A stretch of DNA of 64,000 nucleotides from contig JBMYSZ010000013.1 in assembly GCA_049603835.1 (NCBI GenBank), positions 39,053 to 103,052 of the forward strand, in the 5' to 3' direction. Positions 1 to 9,447 of this stretch are shown in pieces (position 1 is the first letter of the stretch; each line of letters begins with the position of its first letter). The translations under genes were made by a program, and so were the position numbers. This DNA is from Mangrovicoccus sp049603835. GTDB lineage: Bacteria; Pseudomonadota; Alphaproteobacteria; Rhodobacterales; Rhodobacteraceae. A model generated the notes under the pieces. That model did not search any database, was not told the origin of the DNA, and saw only the letters and a program-made list of their open reading frames with translations.

Positions 1-1
1 T

Positions 2-451
2 TTTGGTCTTTCGAAAGGCGCGCGGCGCCAGCGGGCCGTGACCGCGCTTGAAGAAGTGGGGCTTGCAGAGCATGCGGGCAAATTTCCCGGTCAGCTTTCT
101 GGCGGGATGAAACAGCGTGTTGCCATTGCGCGCACCTTGGCGGCAGATCCCGATGTCTTGCTGATGGATGAACCTTTCGGCGCGCTGGACGCTCAGACCC
201 GGCTGCGCATGCATGAATTGCTGACCGGCATTTGGATGCGGCGGCGCAAAACCGTGCTGTTTGTCACCCATGATGTGGATGAGGCGCTGCGCCTATCGGA
301 TGTGATTTACGTAATGTCCACAGGCCCCGGCCGGATCATCGAAAAGGTTCCCGTATCGTTAGAGCGCCCCCGTCCGGTGGATCGGATGGGCAGCGATTTC
401 TTGCAATTGCGCACGCAGCTTTTGGGGCTGCTACGCCATGATGAACCATGA
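2..451 (+). CDS. ABC transporter ATP-binding protein, nitrate/sulfonate/NMT1 class (5' part missing)
   Basis: This is the C-terminal part of an ATPase that powers a nitrate/sulfonate/taurine-type importer. The reading frame is already open at the left edge, so the Walker A region and true start lie outside the window. Visible are the ABC signature LSGGMKQRVAIAR, Walker B LLMDEPFGALD and the H-loop FVTHDVDEA. The GTG at 38 lies inside the conserved helical region and should not be taken as the start. The gene ends 37 bases before the binding-protein gene, so the two are probably one operon. The closest named relatives would be SsuB/TauB/ThiZ-type ATPases. The substrate is inferred only from the neighbouring triazine/pyrimidine hydrolases. 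Confidence 0.9.
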   Translation, partial: FGLSKGARRQRAVTALEEVGLAEHAGKFPGQLSGGMKQRVAIARTLAADPDVLLMDEPFGALDAQTRLRMHELLTGIWMRRRKTVLFVTHDVDEALRLSDVIYVMSTGPGRIIEKVPVSLERPRPVDRMGSDFLQLRTQLLGLLRHDEP

Positions 452-488
452 AGACCCTGACAACAAACTGGCAACAAGGAGAGAAGAT

Positions 489-1448
489 ATGTTGATGAAG
501 TCGATTATCGGCGCGGCTAGCGCTTTGATCATCGGGGCGGGTGCGAGCGTTGCCGGTGAAATCACCATTGGCACCGCGCCCAATTTGCAGACCCTGCCCA
601 TTGTCGTCGCGATGCATGAGGGCTATTTCGCGGAAGAAGGTATCGAGCTGGAAACTGTGAAATTCACCTCGGGCCGTCGGGCGTTAGAGGCTTTGATTGG
701 CGGTCAGTTGGATGTGGCCTTTATGGCGGAATATCCGGTATCCATCGCATCCCTGCGCGAACAGCCTTTTGGCACTTTCACCACCTTATCGCGCTATACG
801 GCCAATCGGATGATCTCCAAAGCGTCGATCGGGTTTGAAGATCCCAGCAGCCTGGTCGGCAAGAAAATCGGCACGACTAAGGGCTCCAATACCGAATTTT
901 TCACCGAAGCCTTGATCGAGAAATTCGGCGTCGATGCCGAGGTGATCAATGTGTCACCGCCTGATATCGTTCCGGCCTTGGCGCGCGGTGATATCGATGC
1001 GGGGATCATGTTCCCTGATTTCTATCCCGCGGCGGAAAAAGCCCTGGGCGAGGATTATCGCGAATATCGCAGTGATGCCTATATTGCCTGGTTTGTGCTA
1101 TCGGCGACGCCTGAAATGCTGAATGAACGCCCGGATGAATTGGCGGGTTTTGTGCGCGCCTTGATCAAGGCTGAGGATTTCATCGAAAGCAATCCAGACG
1201 CCGCGATGGAGGCTTTGGCCGAGGCGACCGAAGGCGTGTTGTCCATGGAAACCATCAAGACCAAATTTGCCGAGGCGGAATATGAAATCGGCCTGGCCAA
1301 TGGGCTTTTGGATATTTTGGAAGTCCAAGCCAATTGGGTTGTGGGCAAAGGCATGGTCGAGGCAGAGCCGTCCCGCGAGCTGATCAAATCCTATCTGGCC
1401 ACCGGTCCGCTTGAAGCCGTTGATGCATCGCGGATCACTTTGGAATAA
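489..1448 (+). CDS. ABC transporter substrate-binding protein, NMT1/SsuA-like
   Basis: A 319-residue periplasmic binding protein. It starts with a basic and hydrophobic signal peptide (MLMKSIIGAASALII, probable cleavage after SVAG) followed by the family pattern ITIGTAPNLQTLPIVVAMHEGYFAEEG. The start at 489 is preferred over an in-frame ATG at 438 because AAGGAGAG (476-483) lies at the right distance and the signal peptide then begins correctly. It follows the ATPase gene and precedes two ring-acting amidohydrolases, so the likely ligand is a small nitrogen heterocycle or a breakdown product of one. That is inference, because the family binds sulfonates, nitrate, pyrimidines and others. The partner permease must lie upstream of the window. 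Confidence 0.88.
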   Translation: MLMKSIIGAASALIIGAGASVAGEITIGTAPNLQTLPIVVAMHEGYFAEEGIELETVKFTSGRRALEALIGGQLDVAFMAEYPVSIASLREQPFGTFTTLSRYTANRMISKASIGFEDPSSLVGKKIGTTKGSNTEFFTEALIEKFGVDAEVINVSPPDIVPALARGDIDAGIMFPDFYPAAEKALGEDYREYRSDAYIAWFVLSATPEMLNERPDELAGFVRALIKAEDFIESNPDAAMEALAEATEGVLSMETIKTKFAEAEYEIGLANGLLDILEVQANWVVGKGMVEAEPSRELIKSYLATGPLEAVDASRITLE

Positions 1449-1497
1449 TTGTCGAAATAGGAGCGGGCGGTCGCCTTGGATCGCCCGACATAGGATG

Positions 1498-2877
1498 ATG
1501 AAATTCGATACTCTGCTTGCTGGCGGCGCAGTACTGGCGCCGGAAATTCTGCTCACATCTGATGGGGTGAAACGGGATTGGGCCATCGCTTATGAGAGCG
1601 GCAAAATCACCGGGATGGGGCCTAAGGGAGAATTTCCGCAGGCGGTGGATTTGCCGGGTCGGGCAATAATCCCTGGCTTTGTTGATGCGCATACCCATGT
1701 GGGGCAGATCTTTGGCAAGGCCTTGATCGGCGGCGAGCCGGCCCAGATCTGGCGGCGCATTTGGCACCCGATGGAGCGGGATATGGATGAAGATCAGTCC
1801 TATCTTTCGGCGAAATGGGCCTTTTGGGAAGCGCTGCGGGGCGGCTTTACCAAAGTAGTGAATTACGGGCTGAATGGGCTGGAGAAGAATGCGGGCGTGC
1901 ATCGCGCTGCGCAGGAAACCGGGATCCGTCTGGTTTCTGCCTGTGGTCTAGACGAGTTTTCCGGCGAAATTGGCACCGGCCATGGCAATAAAAGCTGGGC
2001 CGAAATCGAAGCGGTGATCTTCGCGCATATTGAGGACTGCGCCGGGCTTGATTTGATTGAGCCTTCGGTGTGCTGTAGCTCTTTCATGGGCAATACGCCG
2101 GAAACTCTTGCTAAGCTATCGGCGCTTTGCGCGGAAAAAGGGATTTTGCTGCAGATCCATTCTAATGAGCATTTCCCAGAAGTGCATGAATGCATTTTGC
2201 GCCACGGAATGCGGCCGACCGAGCTACTCTATAAGCATGGGGTTTTGGGACCGCATGTGTTGTTGCATCACACGACCCTTGTCTCGGAGCCGGAAATCGA
2301 GCTGATCGTGGAAACCGGAACGGCGACGTCCTATAATCCGCTGGCCAGTATCTGGAAAGGCAATGCCGTGGCACCGGCCTTACGCTTTGCCCAGCGGGGG
2401 GTGCGGTTTGGCATTGGCTCTGACACCACATCAGCGGATGGGTTCAAAAACCTAATGGCGGCCGAGGCCTGCCAACGTATCGAACATGGGCTGCCGGTGG
2501 CGGATTTCTCTTGCGGGGCTGCTTGGACTTGGGTCGATGCGGCGACCTCGCAAGGGGCGGCGGCCACAGGGGGTGGCGATGATCACGGCGCGCTATCGCC
2601 GGGCCAATCCGCCGATTTCCTGGTCTTGGATATGATGGCACCGGAATGTTTGCCTAGCCATGATTTCGAATGGGAATTGGTGCGCTATTATAATCGGGAC
2701 CAAGTGGATGCGGTGGTGATCAATGGCCGTCTTTGTATGGCGGGCGGTCAGCCTGTGGGATGGAATACGGATGAGCTGCGACAAGCGGCCATGGCGGCGG
2801 CGCAGAAAATCACCTCGGCACCGGATATAAAACGCTGCCATGGTCCCTCGGATCTCTATCGACCTTCGAAAGGCTAA
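1498..2877 (+). CDS. Metal-dependent amidohydrolase, cytosine deaminase / Atz-Trz-like
   Basis: A 459-residue amidohydrolase-superfamily enzyme expected to deaminate or hydrolyse a C-N bond on a heterocyclic ring in the cytoplasm. The metal-ligand set is complete: HTH (H65, H67, after PGFVDA), H221 in LLQIHSNEH with E224, H257/H258 in LLHHTT, and D309 in GIGSDTTSADG. Two ATGs (1495, 1498) precede MKFDTLL; an upstream ATG at 1411 lies inside the previous gene and is unlikely. The Shine-Dalgarno is weak (AGG directly upstream), which suggests coupling to the binding-protein gene. The next gene encodes a cyanuric acid hydrolase/barbiturase-family enzyme, so this enzyme may supply its ring substrate, for example by deaminating an aminotriazine or aminopyrimidine. 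The exact substrate cannot be read from sequence. Confidence 0.85.
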   Translation: MKFDTLLAGGAVLAPEILLTSDGVKRDWAIAYESGKITGMGPKGEFPQAVDLPGRAIIPGFVDAHTHVGQIFGKALIGGEPAQIWRRIWHPMERDMDEDQSYLSAKWAFWEALRGGFTKVVNYGLNGLEKNAGVHRAAQETGIRLVSACGLDEFSGEIGTGHGNKSWAEIEAVIFAHIEDCAGLDLIEPSVCCSSFMGNTPETLAKLSALCAEKGILLQIHSNEHFPEVHECILRHGMRPTELLYKHGVLGPHVLLHHTTLVSEPEIELIVETGTATSYNPLASIWKGNAVAPALRFAQRGVRFGIGSDTTSADGFKNLMAAEACQRIEHGLPVADFSCGAAWTWVDAATSQGAAATGGGDDHGALSPGQSADFLVLDMMAPECLPSHDFEWELVRYYNRDQVDAVVINGRLCMAGGQPVGWNTDELRQAAMAAAQKITSAPDIKRCHGPSDLYRPSKG

Positions 2878-2880
2878 GCC

Positions 2881-3927
2881 ATGCCGCGCGCGCGTATCCA
2901 TGTGATCCCAACCTCTGCCCCGGATGATCTGACCGGGCTTGCTGCTTTGGTAGAGGCCGGGGCGTTAGAGCCGTCGCAGCTGGTGGCGATCTTGGGCAAG
3001 ACCGAGGGAAATGGCTGCGTCAATGACTTTACCCGCGCCTTCTCTGTCGCCGCGTTGAAGCGGTATTTGGGTCCGGCGAGCGACGGGGTAACGCTGGTTA
3101 TGTCGGGCGGAACAGAAGGCGGGCTTGCACCGCATTTGGTGACATTTGAGGTGCTAGAGGATGCGGGGGGCAGTCCAGCCCTGGCATTGGGGGCAAAGAT
3201 CACTCGGGATCTGGCACCGCATGAAATTGGCACATTCGCCCAGGTGGAATGCGTGGCCGAAAGCGTCAGCCAAGCGATCGACCAGGCAAAAATTGCAGGT
3301 CCCGAGGATGTGCATTTCGTCCAAATCAAATGCCCGCTTTTGACCAGTGAGCGGATCGCAAATTCTGCCCCGCCCACCGCCACGTCTGACACGCTGAAAT
3401 CCATGGGTCTGTCGCGCGGCGCTTCGGCTTTGGGCGTTGCTTTGGCGCTTGGAGAGGTAGATGCCGCAACGGCTCGACGGGCTTTGGCCGAAGCGGATGG
3501 CACAGTATATTCCAGCCGAGCCAGCACCTCGGCAGGGGTGGAACTGATGGGCCATGAAATCCTGGTTCTGGGGATGAGCGCCGCTTGGTCCGGCCCCTTG
3601 ATCGTCGATCATGCGGTGATGGCGGATGCGATTGACACAGGCGCGGTGCGCGCCGCGATGGAGCGTTTGAACATCGGCGACGGCGCGCATCTCCGGGCGC
3701 TTTTTGCTAAGGCCGAGGCGTCGACTTCGGGGCATATCCGGGGCCAGCGCCATACGATGCTGAATGACAGCGATATATCCTCCACCCGTCATGCGCGGGC
3801 CATGGTTGGCGGTGCTTTGGGCGGTTTGGTGGGGCGGATGGATCTTTTCGTTTCAGGCGGGGCAGAGCATCAGGGCCCTGATGGCGGCGGCCCCGTAGCG
3901 CTAATCGCGGAACGGGAGGGCGCCTAA
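2881..3927 (+). CDS. Ring-opening amidohydrolase, cyanuric acid hydrolase / barbiturase family (AtzD/TrzD-like)
   Basis: A 348-residue member of the small AtzD/barbiturase family, which hydrolyses cyanuric acid to carboxybiuret (biuret after decarboxylation) or barbiturate to ureidomalonate. The threefold repeat of Ser-Lys pairs expected of the fold is visible: K40 in LGKTEGNGCVNDFTR with S75 in MSGGTEGG; K150 in VQIKCPLLT with the serine cluster at 211-217; and K277 with S325 in FVSGGAEHQGPDGGGP. The gene begins three bases after the amidohydrolase stop. It ends overlapping the last four bases of the convergent LysR gene. Cyanuric acid and barbiturate specificity cannot be separated with confidence by eye. 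Confidence 0.9.
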   Translation: MPRARIHVIPTSAPDDLTGLAALVEAGALEPSQLVAILGKTEGNGCVNDFTRAFSVAALKRYLGPASDGVTLVMSGGTEGGLAPHLVTFEVLEDAGGSPALALGAKITRDLAPHEIGTFAQVECVAESVSQAIDQAKIAGPEDVHFVQIKCPLLTSERIANSAPPTATSDTLKSMGLSRGASALGVALALGEVDAATARRALAEADGTVYSSRASTSAGVELMGHEILVLGMSAAWSGPLIVDHAVMADAIDTGAVRAAMERLNIGDGAHLRALFAKAEASTSGHIRGQRHTMLNDSDISSTRHARAMVGGALGGLVGRMDLFVSGGAEHQGPDGGGPVALIAEREGA

Positions 3928-4841
3928 TCCTCGTCAGTATAAGAGGGCAGAGCCCGCAACGCATTGACCAGCTCTTGCATAAACCGGGCCGAGGCCACGG
4001 GCAGGGTCCGACCGCGCAACTGCCCCAGCAATAGATTACCCGGCGCCACATCCCGTTCCGCCAGGGGGCGGGCGACCAGATTGCTATGCTGCTCCATATC
4101 TAGGCCGATGGGGAATTGGAAACTGACCATATCCTCCCATAGGCCGTAATGGCGCATAAAGTCGAAACTCTCGGATTCGACCATTGGTGTGATCTCACCC
4201 GAAGACAGATGCCGTGCCGCTTTTTCCAGCAAAACCCGCACCGCGAATTTTTCTGATGGTGCCACATGGGGAAAGCGCAGCGCATCGCGCAGGCGGATTT
4301 CTTTGTCTTGGGCCAGCGGATGATCCGCCTGCATGATCACATGGATCGGCTGGGCGCTGGCATAGATCACTTCGAAATCCACCATGGTCAGCGGCTCGAA
4401 CACCAAAGCGATATCGCTGGCAAATTCCGATAGCTCTTTTTCAGCGGCAAAGCGGTCACGGGCATTGACCGAAAATGTCACGCCAGGGTGATTGCCCCGA
4501 TAACGGGCGATCTCGCGTGGCAGAAAATAGGGCAGCAATGCTTGGGAACAGGCGATGGATACATGCCCCCGGCGCACCCCCGATAAATCAGAGACTTGGG
4601 ATTTTAGCCGTGCGAAATCCGAACGTTGCGCCCGTATATGATGCAGCAGCAATTCGCCCGCCGGGTTCAGACGCACCCCGCGCGGCAAGCGTTCAAAGAT
4701 TTCATAGCCGAATTCATCTTCGAACCGGTTGATCCGCCGGTTCAGCGCCGAGGCGGTGATATTCATATCCTCCGAGGCTTTGCGGATCGATCCGGCGCGG
4801 ATCACGCCTTCGATAAATTCGAAGTCTTTGAGATGGCGCAT
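3924..4841 (-). CDS. LysR-family transcriptional regulator
   Basis: A 305-residue LysR-type regulator. The N-terminal winged helix-turn-helix is clear (residues 3-62: LKDFEFIEGVIRAGSIRKAS through FERLPRGVRLNPAGE) and is followed by a periplasmic-binding-like effector domain. It lies between the two arms of the nitrogen island, convergent with the AtzD-like gene and divergent from the allophanate hydrolase gene, the classic position for a regulator of the divergent operon. A dyad that fits the T-N11-A rule sits in the shared promoter region at 4865-4881. It may play the role AtzR plays in Pseudomonas. The effector (cyanuric acid, barbiturate or a nitrogen-status signal) is unknown. Confidence 0.9.
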   Translation of the reverse strand: MRHLKDFEFIEGVIRAGSIRKASEDMNITASALNRRINRFEDEFGYEIFERLPRGVRLNPAGELLLHHIRAQRSDFARLKSQVSDLSGVRRGHVSIACSQALLPYFLPREIARYRGNHPGVTFSVNARDRFAAEKELSEFASDIALVFEPLTMVDFEVIYASAQPIHVIMQADHPLAQDKEIRLRDALRFPHVAPSEKFAVRVLLEKAARHLSSGEITPMVESESFDFMRHYGLWEDMVSFQFPIGLDMEQHSNLVARPLAERDVAPGNLLLGQLRGRTLPVASARFMQELVNALRALPSYTDED

Positions 4842-4864
4842 GCATGTGTCCCTCAGCCTCTAGT

Positions 4865-4881
4865 GGTGCGTTTTATGCACC
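4865..4881. promoter_or_regulatory. Candidate LysR-type operator (GGTGC-N7-GCACC)
   Basis: A perfect dyad GGTGC-gttttat-GCACC lies 24 bases upstream of the lysR start codon and about 105 bases before the allophanate hydrolase start. It contains a T-N11-A core, the standard LysR-family box. The divergent 144-base intergenic region has no other equally good dyad. Binding by the adjacent LysR protein is inference. Confidence 0.55.
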
Positions 4882-4985
4882 GGTTTTGTGAGATTATAGC
4901 AATTGTTTTCTCGCTCCCACCACCGAATTCTAAGCAAAAGAGCCGGGGCAAGATGGGCCTCCGAGCGAATGACGGGGAATGAGGC

Positions 4986-6782
4986 ATGGGCGCAGAGATA
5001 CCGCTGACGATTACTTCTTTGCATAAAGCCTATGCGAGCGGCACCAGCGCGGCCGAGATCATAGAGCAGGTCTATGGGCGCATCGACGAAATTGGCGACC
5101 CGACTATTTTCCTGTGCCTTTTCCCGAAAGAAGAGCTTTTGGCCCAGGCCGCCGCTCTTGGTGCGTTTGATCCGGCCAAGCCGCTTTGGGGTGTGCCTTT
5201 CGTTGTGAAGGATAATATCGATGTGGCGGGCAAACCAACCACCGCCGCCTGCCCGGAATTCACCTATGAAGCCAGTGAGACCGCCTTTGTGGTGGCGCGT
5301 TTGCAAGAGGCCGGGGCGCTGTTGATTGGCAAGACCAATCTTGACCAATTCGCCACCGGCTTGGTGGGGGTGCGCACCCCTTATGGTGCGCCGAAAAATG
5401 CGCTCGACCCAGAGATTGTGCCAGGGGGCTCTTCGGGCGGATCTGGTGTGGCCGTGGCCCATGGGATCGCCAGTTTTTCGCTCGGCACGGATACGGCGGG
5501 GTCTGGCCGGGTGCCAGCGGCATTGAATAATATTGTCGGGCTAAAGCCGAGCCTGGGCGCGTTTTCGGCCAGTGGTATGGTTCCGGCCTGCCGCACGCTC
5601 GATACGATTTCCGTTTTCGCCATGACTGTGTCGGATGCCTATACCGCTTTCAGCGCGGCGGCGGTTTATGATCCAAGGGATAGCTATGCTCGCGAAATGC
5701 CAAGCCCGGCTTTGGTGGCGCCGCGAACTGATCTGACCATTGGAATTCCCTCTGCTGACAGTATCCGATTTGAGGGAGATGAGGCGCAGGCCCAGTCTTT
5801 CGCGGCTTCGGTCGAGGCTCTGACAGCAGCGGGGGCGACGATCACCGAGATTGATTTCACGCCGCTCTATGACATTGCCGAGATGCTCTATTTCGGCCCT
5901 TGGGTGGCCGAACGTTACGCCGCAACTGAGGCGATGATCACTACAAATCCGGATGCGCTTTTTCCAGTGACGCGGAAAATCATCGGCTCTGCCGACGGCA
6001 AAACGGCGGTGGACACATTCAAGGCCATGTACCGGCTGAAAGATCTGGCCAATGGGATACTACCCGCCATAAGCGGCTGTGATGCGCTTTGTGTGCCGAG
6101 CATCCCGACCTTTGCCACAGTCGCGGATCTAGAGGCGGATCCAATGGGCCCCAATAATATGCTGGGGACCTATACGAATTTCGTCAATCTCATGGATCTA
6201 TGCGCGATTGCAGTGCCGACACCGGCGCGTCTCGATGGCCGGCCCGGCAGTGTGACTTTCATCGCCGAAGCCGGGGCAGATGCAAAGATTGCGGCCTTAG
6301 CAACGCAAGTGGAGGCCTGGGGCGAGCGGCGCCTTGGGGCCACGGCCTGGCCCTTTGAGCCTGCCGAGTTACCCGCCGAGCCTGCCGAAGACTGTATCCG
6401 CATCGCGGTTTGCGGCGCGCATATGTCGGGGCTGCCATTGAACCACACATTGACCGAGCGTGGCGCGCGCCTGGTTCGCTCCGATGCGACAGCGCCGGAT
6501 TATCAATTCTATGCGCTGCCAGGGGCCGGGGTTGCGCGTCCGGGCTTGGTCCGGGGTGAGCCAGGGCAGGGTGGCAGTATCGCGCTTGAGCTATGGGATA
6601 TGCCTGCCAGCGCTTTCGGCAGTTTTATGAAAACCATCCCGCAGCCTTTGGGGATAGGCACTTTGGTGCTTGCGGATGGTGGGCTGGTCCAGGGCTTTTT
6701 GTGCGAAGCCATCGCGGCGCAAGGCGCCACAGATATTACAGAACTGGCGGATTGGCGAAAATATCTCGCGCAATCGGCATGA
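4986..6782 (+). CDS. atzF: Allophanate hydrolase (AtzF type)
   Basis: A 598-residue enzyme that hydrolyses allophanate to ammonia and CO2, the last step of cyanuric acid/biuret catabolism. The N-terminal amidase-signature domain has the Ser-cisSer-Lys triad at K75 (VVKDNIDVAG), S149 (PGGSSGGSG) and S173 (TDTAGSGR), with the same 74- and 24-residue spacing as in Pseudomonas AtzF. A C-terminal domain (about residues 465-590, beginning RIAVCGAHMSGLPLN) matches the extra domain characteristic of AtzF and separates it from plain amidases and GatA. No urea carboxylase gene is nearby, which favours the triazine/biuret route. It heads an operon with a Dpp-type importer; its stop overlaps an in-frame ATG of the next reading frame at 6779. 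Confidence 0.93.
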   Translation: MGAEIPLTITSLHKAYASGTSAAEIIEQVYGRIDEIGDPTIFLCLFPKEELLAQAAALGAFDPAKPLWGVPFVVKDNIDVAGKPTTAACPEFTYEASETAFVVARLQEAGALLIGKTNLDQFATGLVGVRTPYGAPKNALDPEIVPGGSSGGSGVAVAHGIASFSLGTDTAGSGRVPAALNNIVGLKPSLGAFSASGMVPACRTLDTISVFAMTVSDAYTAFSAAAVYDPRDSYAREMPSPALVAPRTDLTIGIPSADSIRFEGDEAQAQSFAASVEALTAAGATITEIDFTPLYDIAEMLYFGPWVAERYAATEAMITTNPDALFPVTRKIIGSADGKTAVDTFKAMYRLKDLANGILPAISGCDALCVPSIPTFATVADLEADPMGPNNMLGTYTNFVNLMDLCAIAVPTPARLDGRPGSVTFIAEAGADAKIAALATQVEAWGERRLGATAWPFEPAELPAEPAEDCIRIAVCGAHMSGLPLNHTLTERGARLVRSDATAPDYQFYALPGAGVARPGLVRGEPGQGGSIALELWDMPASAFGSFMKTIPQPLGIGTLVLADGGLVQGFLCEAIAAQGATDITELADWRKYLAQSA

Positions 6783-6820
6783 ACGACACGCGCCCTTTGC
6801 GCGCCAATATGGAGAGACGA

Positions 6821-8422
6821 ATGACGAATGTAACAAGACGCCGTTTCTTGCAAACCGCATCGGTGACTGCGGGGGCCCTTCCTTTTCTACGCGCTTTGCC
6901 GGCGCAAGCTGCCAGTGGCGATGTGCTGGTGGCGGTGAATGGTCAGACCATCAACAGCCTGGATTTGCACCGAACCGGCACAAACCGCCCCAGCTATCAG
7001 GTGGCGATCAATTGCTATGATCGTTTGCTGTCTTTTGGCACCAAACCTTCCATGGGCGGTGGGCTGGAATTCGATTACACCAAGGTGGAGCCGGAGCTGG
7101 CCGAAAGCTGGACGGTCTTTGAGGATGGGTTGGTGTTGACCTTCACCTTGCGCGAGGCAACATTCCAAGATGGTAGCCCGGTGACGGCGGCGGATGTGAA
7201 ATGGTCCTTTGACCGGGCCGTGTCCTTGGGCGGATTCCCGGCGGTGCAGATGAAAGCTGGTGGCTTTACCCGGCCCGATCAATTCGCGGCGATTGATGAT
7301 AAGACGTTCCAAATCACTTTGGATCAGCCGTCGAAGCTGTCGATCCCTGACTTGGCCGTGCCGGTGCCATTTGTGATCAATTCGAAACTGGCGCTGGAGC
7401 ACGCCACGGACGAGGACCCTTGGGCCACCGAATATTTGCATCAGAACACGATCGGCTCTGGCGCTTATAAAGTCGCGCGTTGGACGCCGGGTGAGCAGCT
7501 GGTTTATGAGCGTTTCGATGGCTGGGCCAGTGGTCCGACCCCGGCTTATAAGCGGGTGATCATTCGCGAAGTCCCCGCCGCCGCCACGCGCCGCGCGGTG
7601 ATTGAGCGGGGCGATGCGCAGCTCTCGTTCAATATTCCGTCCAAAGACGCGCTGGAGCTGTCGGAAAAGATGGAGGTCAATTCCACCCCCATCGCCAATT
7701 GCATCAACTGCGTCGGGCTCAATACCAAATTCGAGCCGTTCCAAGACAGCAATGTGCGCAAAGCCGTGGCCTATGCCATCCCCTATGAAGCGATTTTTGA
7801 GGCCGCCGCTTATGGTCGTGGCGCACCTCTTTGGGGCGAAGAGACCGAGCGCGACGATATCGCTTGGCCGCGCCGCACCGGCTATGTGGAAGACCTGGAG
7901 ATGGCCAAAGACTATCTGGCCAAATCGGGATATCCAGATGGGTTCGAAGTACCGTTTTCCATCAGCCTCAACCAGCTGGATTGGATGGAGCCAACGGCTT
8001 TGCTGATCCAAGAAAACCTAGCCAAGATCGGCATCACGGTCACCATCGACAAAATTCCTGGCGCGGATTGGCGGACTGCATCGCTGGTGGAAAAGCGCCT
8101 GGCCTTCCATCTAGAAGGGTTTGGCGGCTGGCTTGATACGCCGGATTACTATTTCTTCTGGGCCTATAAGGACGGGCATTTGTTTAACTCGTCCAATTAC
8201 CGCAATGAAGAAATCGAAGCCCTGGTCGATAGCACTTTGCATATCGCGGTGGATGACCCGGCCTATGCGCCCAATATCAAACGCATGTTCGAGATTGCGC
8301 TGGATGAATTGCCGCGTATCCCTCTTTGGCAACCCGCCTTGAATGTGGCGCTAAATGGGGCAAGCGATTACGAGTTCTGGTTCCACCGCCAGCTCGATGT
8401 GCGCCCGGTTAAGCCGGCCTAA
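6821..8422 (+). CDS. Peptide/opine/nickel-type ABC transporter substrate-binding protein (Tat-exported)
   Basis: A 533-residue SBP family 5 (DppA/OppA-like) protein. The N-terminus carries a twin-arginine signal (TRRRFLQTASV, then a hydrophobic stretch ending PAQAA), which suggests export in folded form. The start at 6821 is preceded by GGAGAG (6811-6816); longer in-frame starts at 6593 and 6779 overlap atzF and break the Tat signal. Typical family features follow, such as ELAESWTVFEDGLVLTFTLR and the SPVTAADVKWSFDRA segment. Placement directly after atzF implies import of a nitrogenous substrate of this pathway. A general peptide or opine cannot be excluded. Confidence 0.9.
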   Translation: MTNVTRRRFLQTASVTAGALPFLRALPAQAASGDVLVAVNGQTINSLDLHRTGTNRPSYQVAINCYDRLLSFGTKPSMGGGLEFDYTKVEPELAESWTVFEDGLVLTFTLREATFQDGSPVTAADVKWSFDRAVSLGGFPAVQMKAGGFTRPDQFAAIDDKTFQITLDQPSKLSIPDLAVPVPFVINSKLALEHATDEDPWATEYLHQNTIGSGAYKVARWTPGEQLVYERFDGWASGPTPAYKRVIIREVPAAATRRAVIERGDAQLSFNIPSKDALELSEKMEVNSTPIANCINCVGLNTKFEPFQDSNVRKAVAYAIPYEAIFEAAAYGRGAPLWGEETERDDIAWPRRTGYVEDLEMAKDYLAKSGYPDGFEVPFSISLNQLDWMEPTALLIQENLAKIGITVTIDKIPGADWRTASLVEKRLAFHLEGFGGWLDTPDYYFFWAYKDGHLFNSSNYRNEEIEALVDSTLHIAVDDPAYAPNIKRMFEIALDELPRIPLWQPALNVALNGASDYEFWFHRQLDVRPVKPA

Positions 8423-9447
8423 TGCAAAAACGGGCGGCCATGGTCGGTGCACGCCTGTTGCAGGCCATCCCGGTGGTGATCGGGGTGGTCATTATTACCT
8501 TTGTGCTAACCCGTGCCTTGCCCGGCGATCCGGCGGTCTATTTCGCAGGCGATGCGGCGGATGAAGCCTCTATCCAGGAAGTTCGGGAAAAGCTGGGGCT
8601 GGATAAATCGCTGCCAGAACAATTCCTGCGCTATGTGAGCGATCTTTTGCGCGGGGATTGGGGTGATAGTCTTTCCACTGGACAGCCGGTTTTGTCGGAT
8701 CTGGCGCGGCGGCTTCCGGCATCGCTAGAACTGACCTTGACCGCGCTGCTGCTGTCTTGCGCCATTGCCATCCCGCTAGGCGTAACGGCTGCCACAAAGC
8801 CGGGATCATGGCGCGATCATCTGTGCCGGGTGCTGGTCACCGCGGGGGTGTCCTTGCCGACCTTTTTCACCGGGGTGCTTTTGATCTATGTCTTCTATTA
8901 CCTGCTAGATATCGCGCCATCGCCTTTGGGGCGGCTGGATTTTTTCTATATCGAACCAGAGCCAGTGACGGGATTCTACCTGATCGATAGCGCTTTGGCG
9001 GGAGATTGGGAAACCTTTGGCGGCGCGGCAAAGCAGTTGGTTTTGCCTGCTGTGACCATGGCGATTTTCACTCTCGCGCCCATTGCCCGCATGACCCGCG
9101 CGGCGATGCTGCAGGCGCTGTCATCGGATTTCATCCGCACGGCTCGGGCGGCGGGCCTGTCTCGGCGCAAAGTCATTCTGGGCTACGCATTGCGCAGCGC
9201 GCTGCTGCCGGTGGTCACGACGCTGGGTATGGTGTTCTCCTTTGCTTTGGGCGCAAATGTGCTGGTGGAAAAAGTCTTTGCCTGGCCCGGTATTGGATCT
9301 TACGCGGTGGATGCGCTGGTCGCTTCGGATTACGCGGCTGTGCAAGGCTTTGTTCTGGCGATGGCGCTGCTGTTTGTGGCGCTCAACCTGATTATCGATC
9401 TGGTCTATGCTTTGATCGATCCGCGCATCGGATTTGAAGCCTCATGA
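8422..9447 (+). CDS. ABC transporter permease, DppB/OppB family
   Basis: A 341-residue inner-membrane permease with the DppB arrangement: TM1 near the N-terminus (LQAIPVVIGVVIITFVLTRA) ending in the LPGDPAVYFAG motif, a periplasmic segment, then five more membrane segments. The cytoplasmic EAA-like loop contains SSDFIRTARAAGLSRRKV. The ATG overlaps the stop of the binding-protein gene (TAATG), indicating translational coupling. It pairs with the next permease to form the channel of the importer encoded at 6821-11911. Confidence 0.92.
   Translation: MQKRAAMVGARLLQAIPVVIGVVIITFVLTRALPGDPAVYFAGDAADEASIQEVREKLGLDKSLPEQFLRYVSDLLRGDWGDSLSTGQPVLSDLARRLPASLELTLTALLLSCAIAIPLGVTAATKPGSWRDHLCRVLVTAGVSLPTFFTGVLLIYVFYYLLDIAPSPLGRLDFFYIEPEPVTGFYLIDSALAGDWETFGGAAKQLVLPAVTMAIFTLAPIARMTRAAMLQALSSDFIRTARAAGLSRRKVILGYALRSALLPVVTTLGMVFSFALGANVLVEKVFAWPGIGSYAVDALVASDYAAVQGFVLAMALLFVALNLIIDLVYALIDPRIGFEAS

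Noticed and set aside
4986..6782. GatA (Glu-tRNA amidotransferase subunit A) as identity of the amidase
   Set aside because: The extra C-terminal domain and AtzF-like spacing are not found in GatA, and no gatB or gatC is adjacent.
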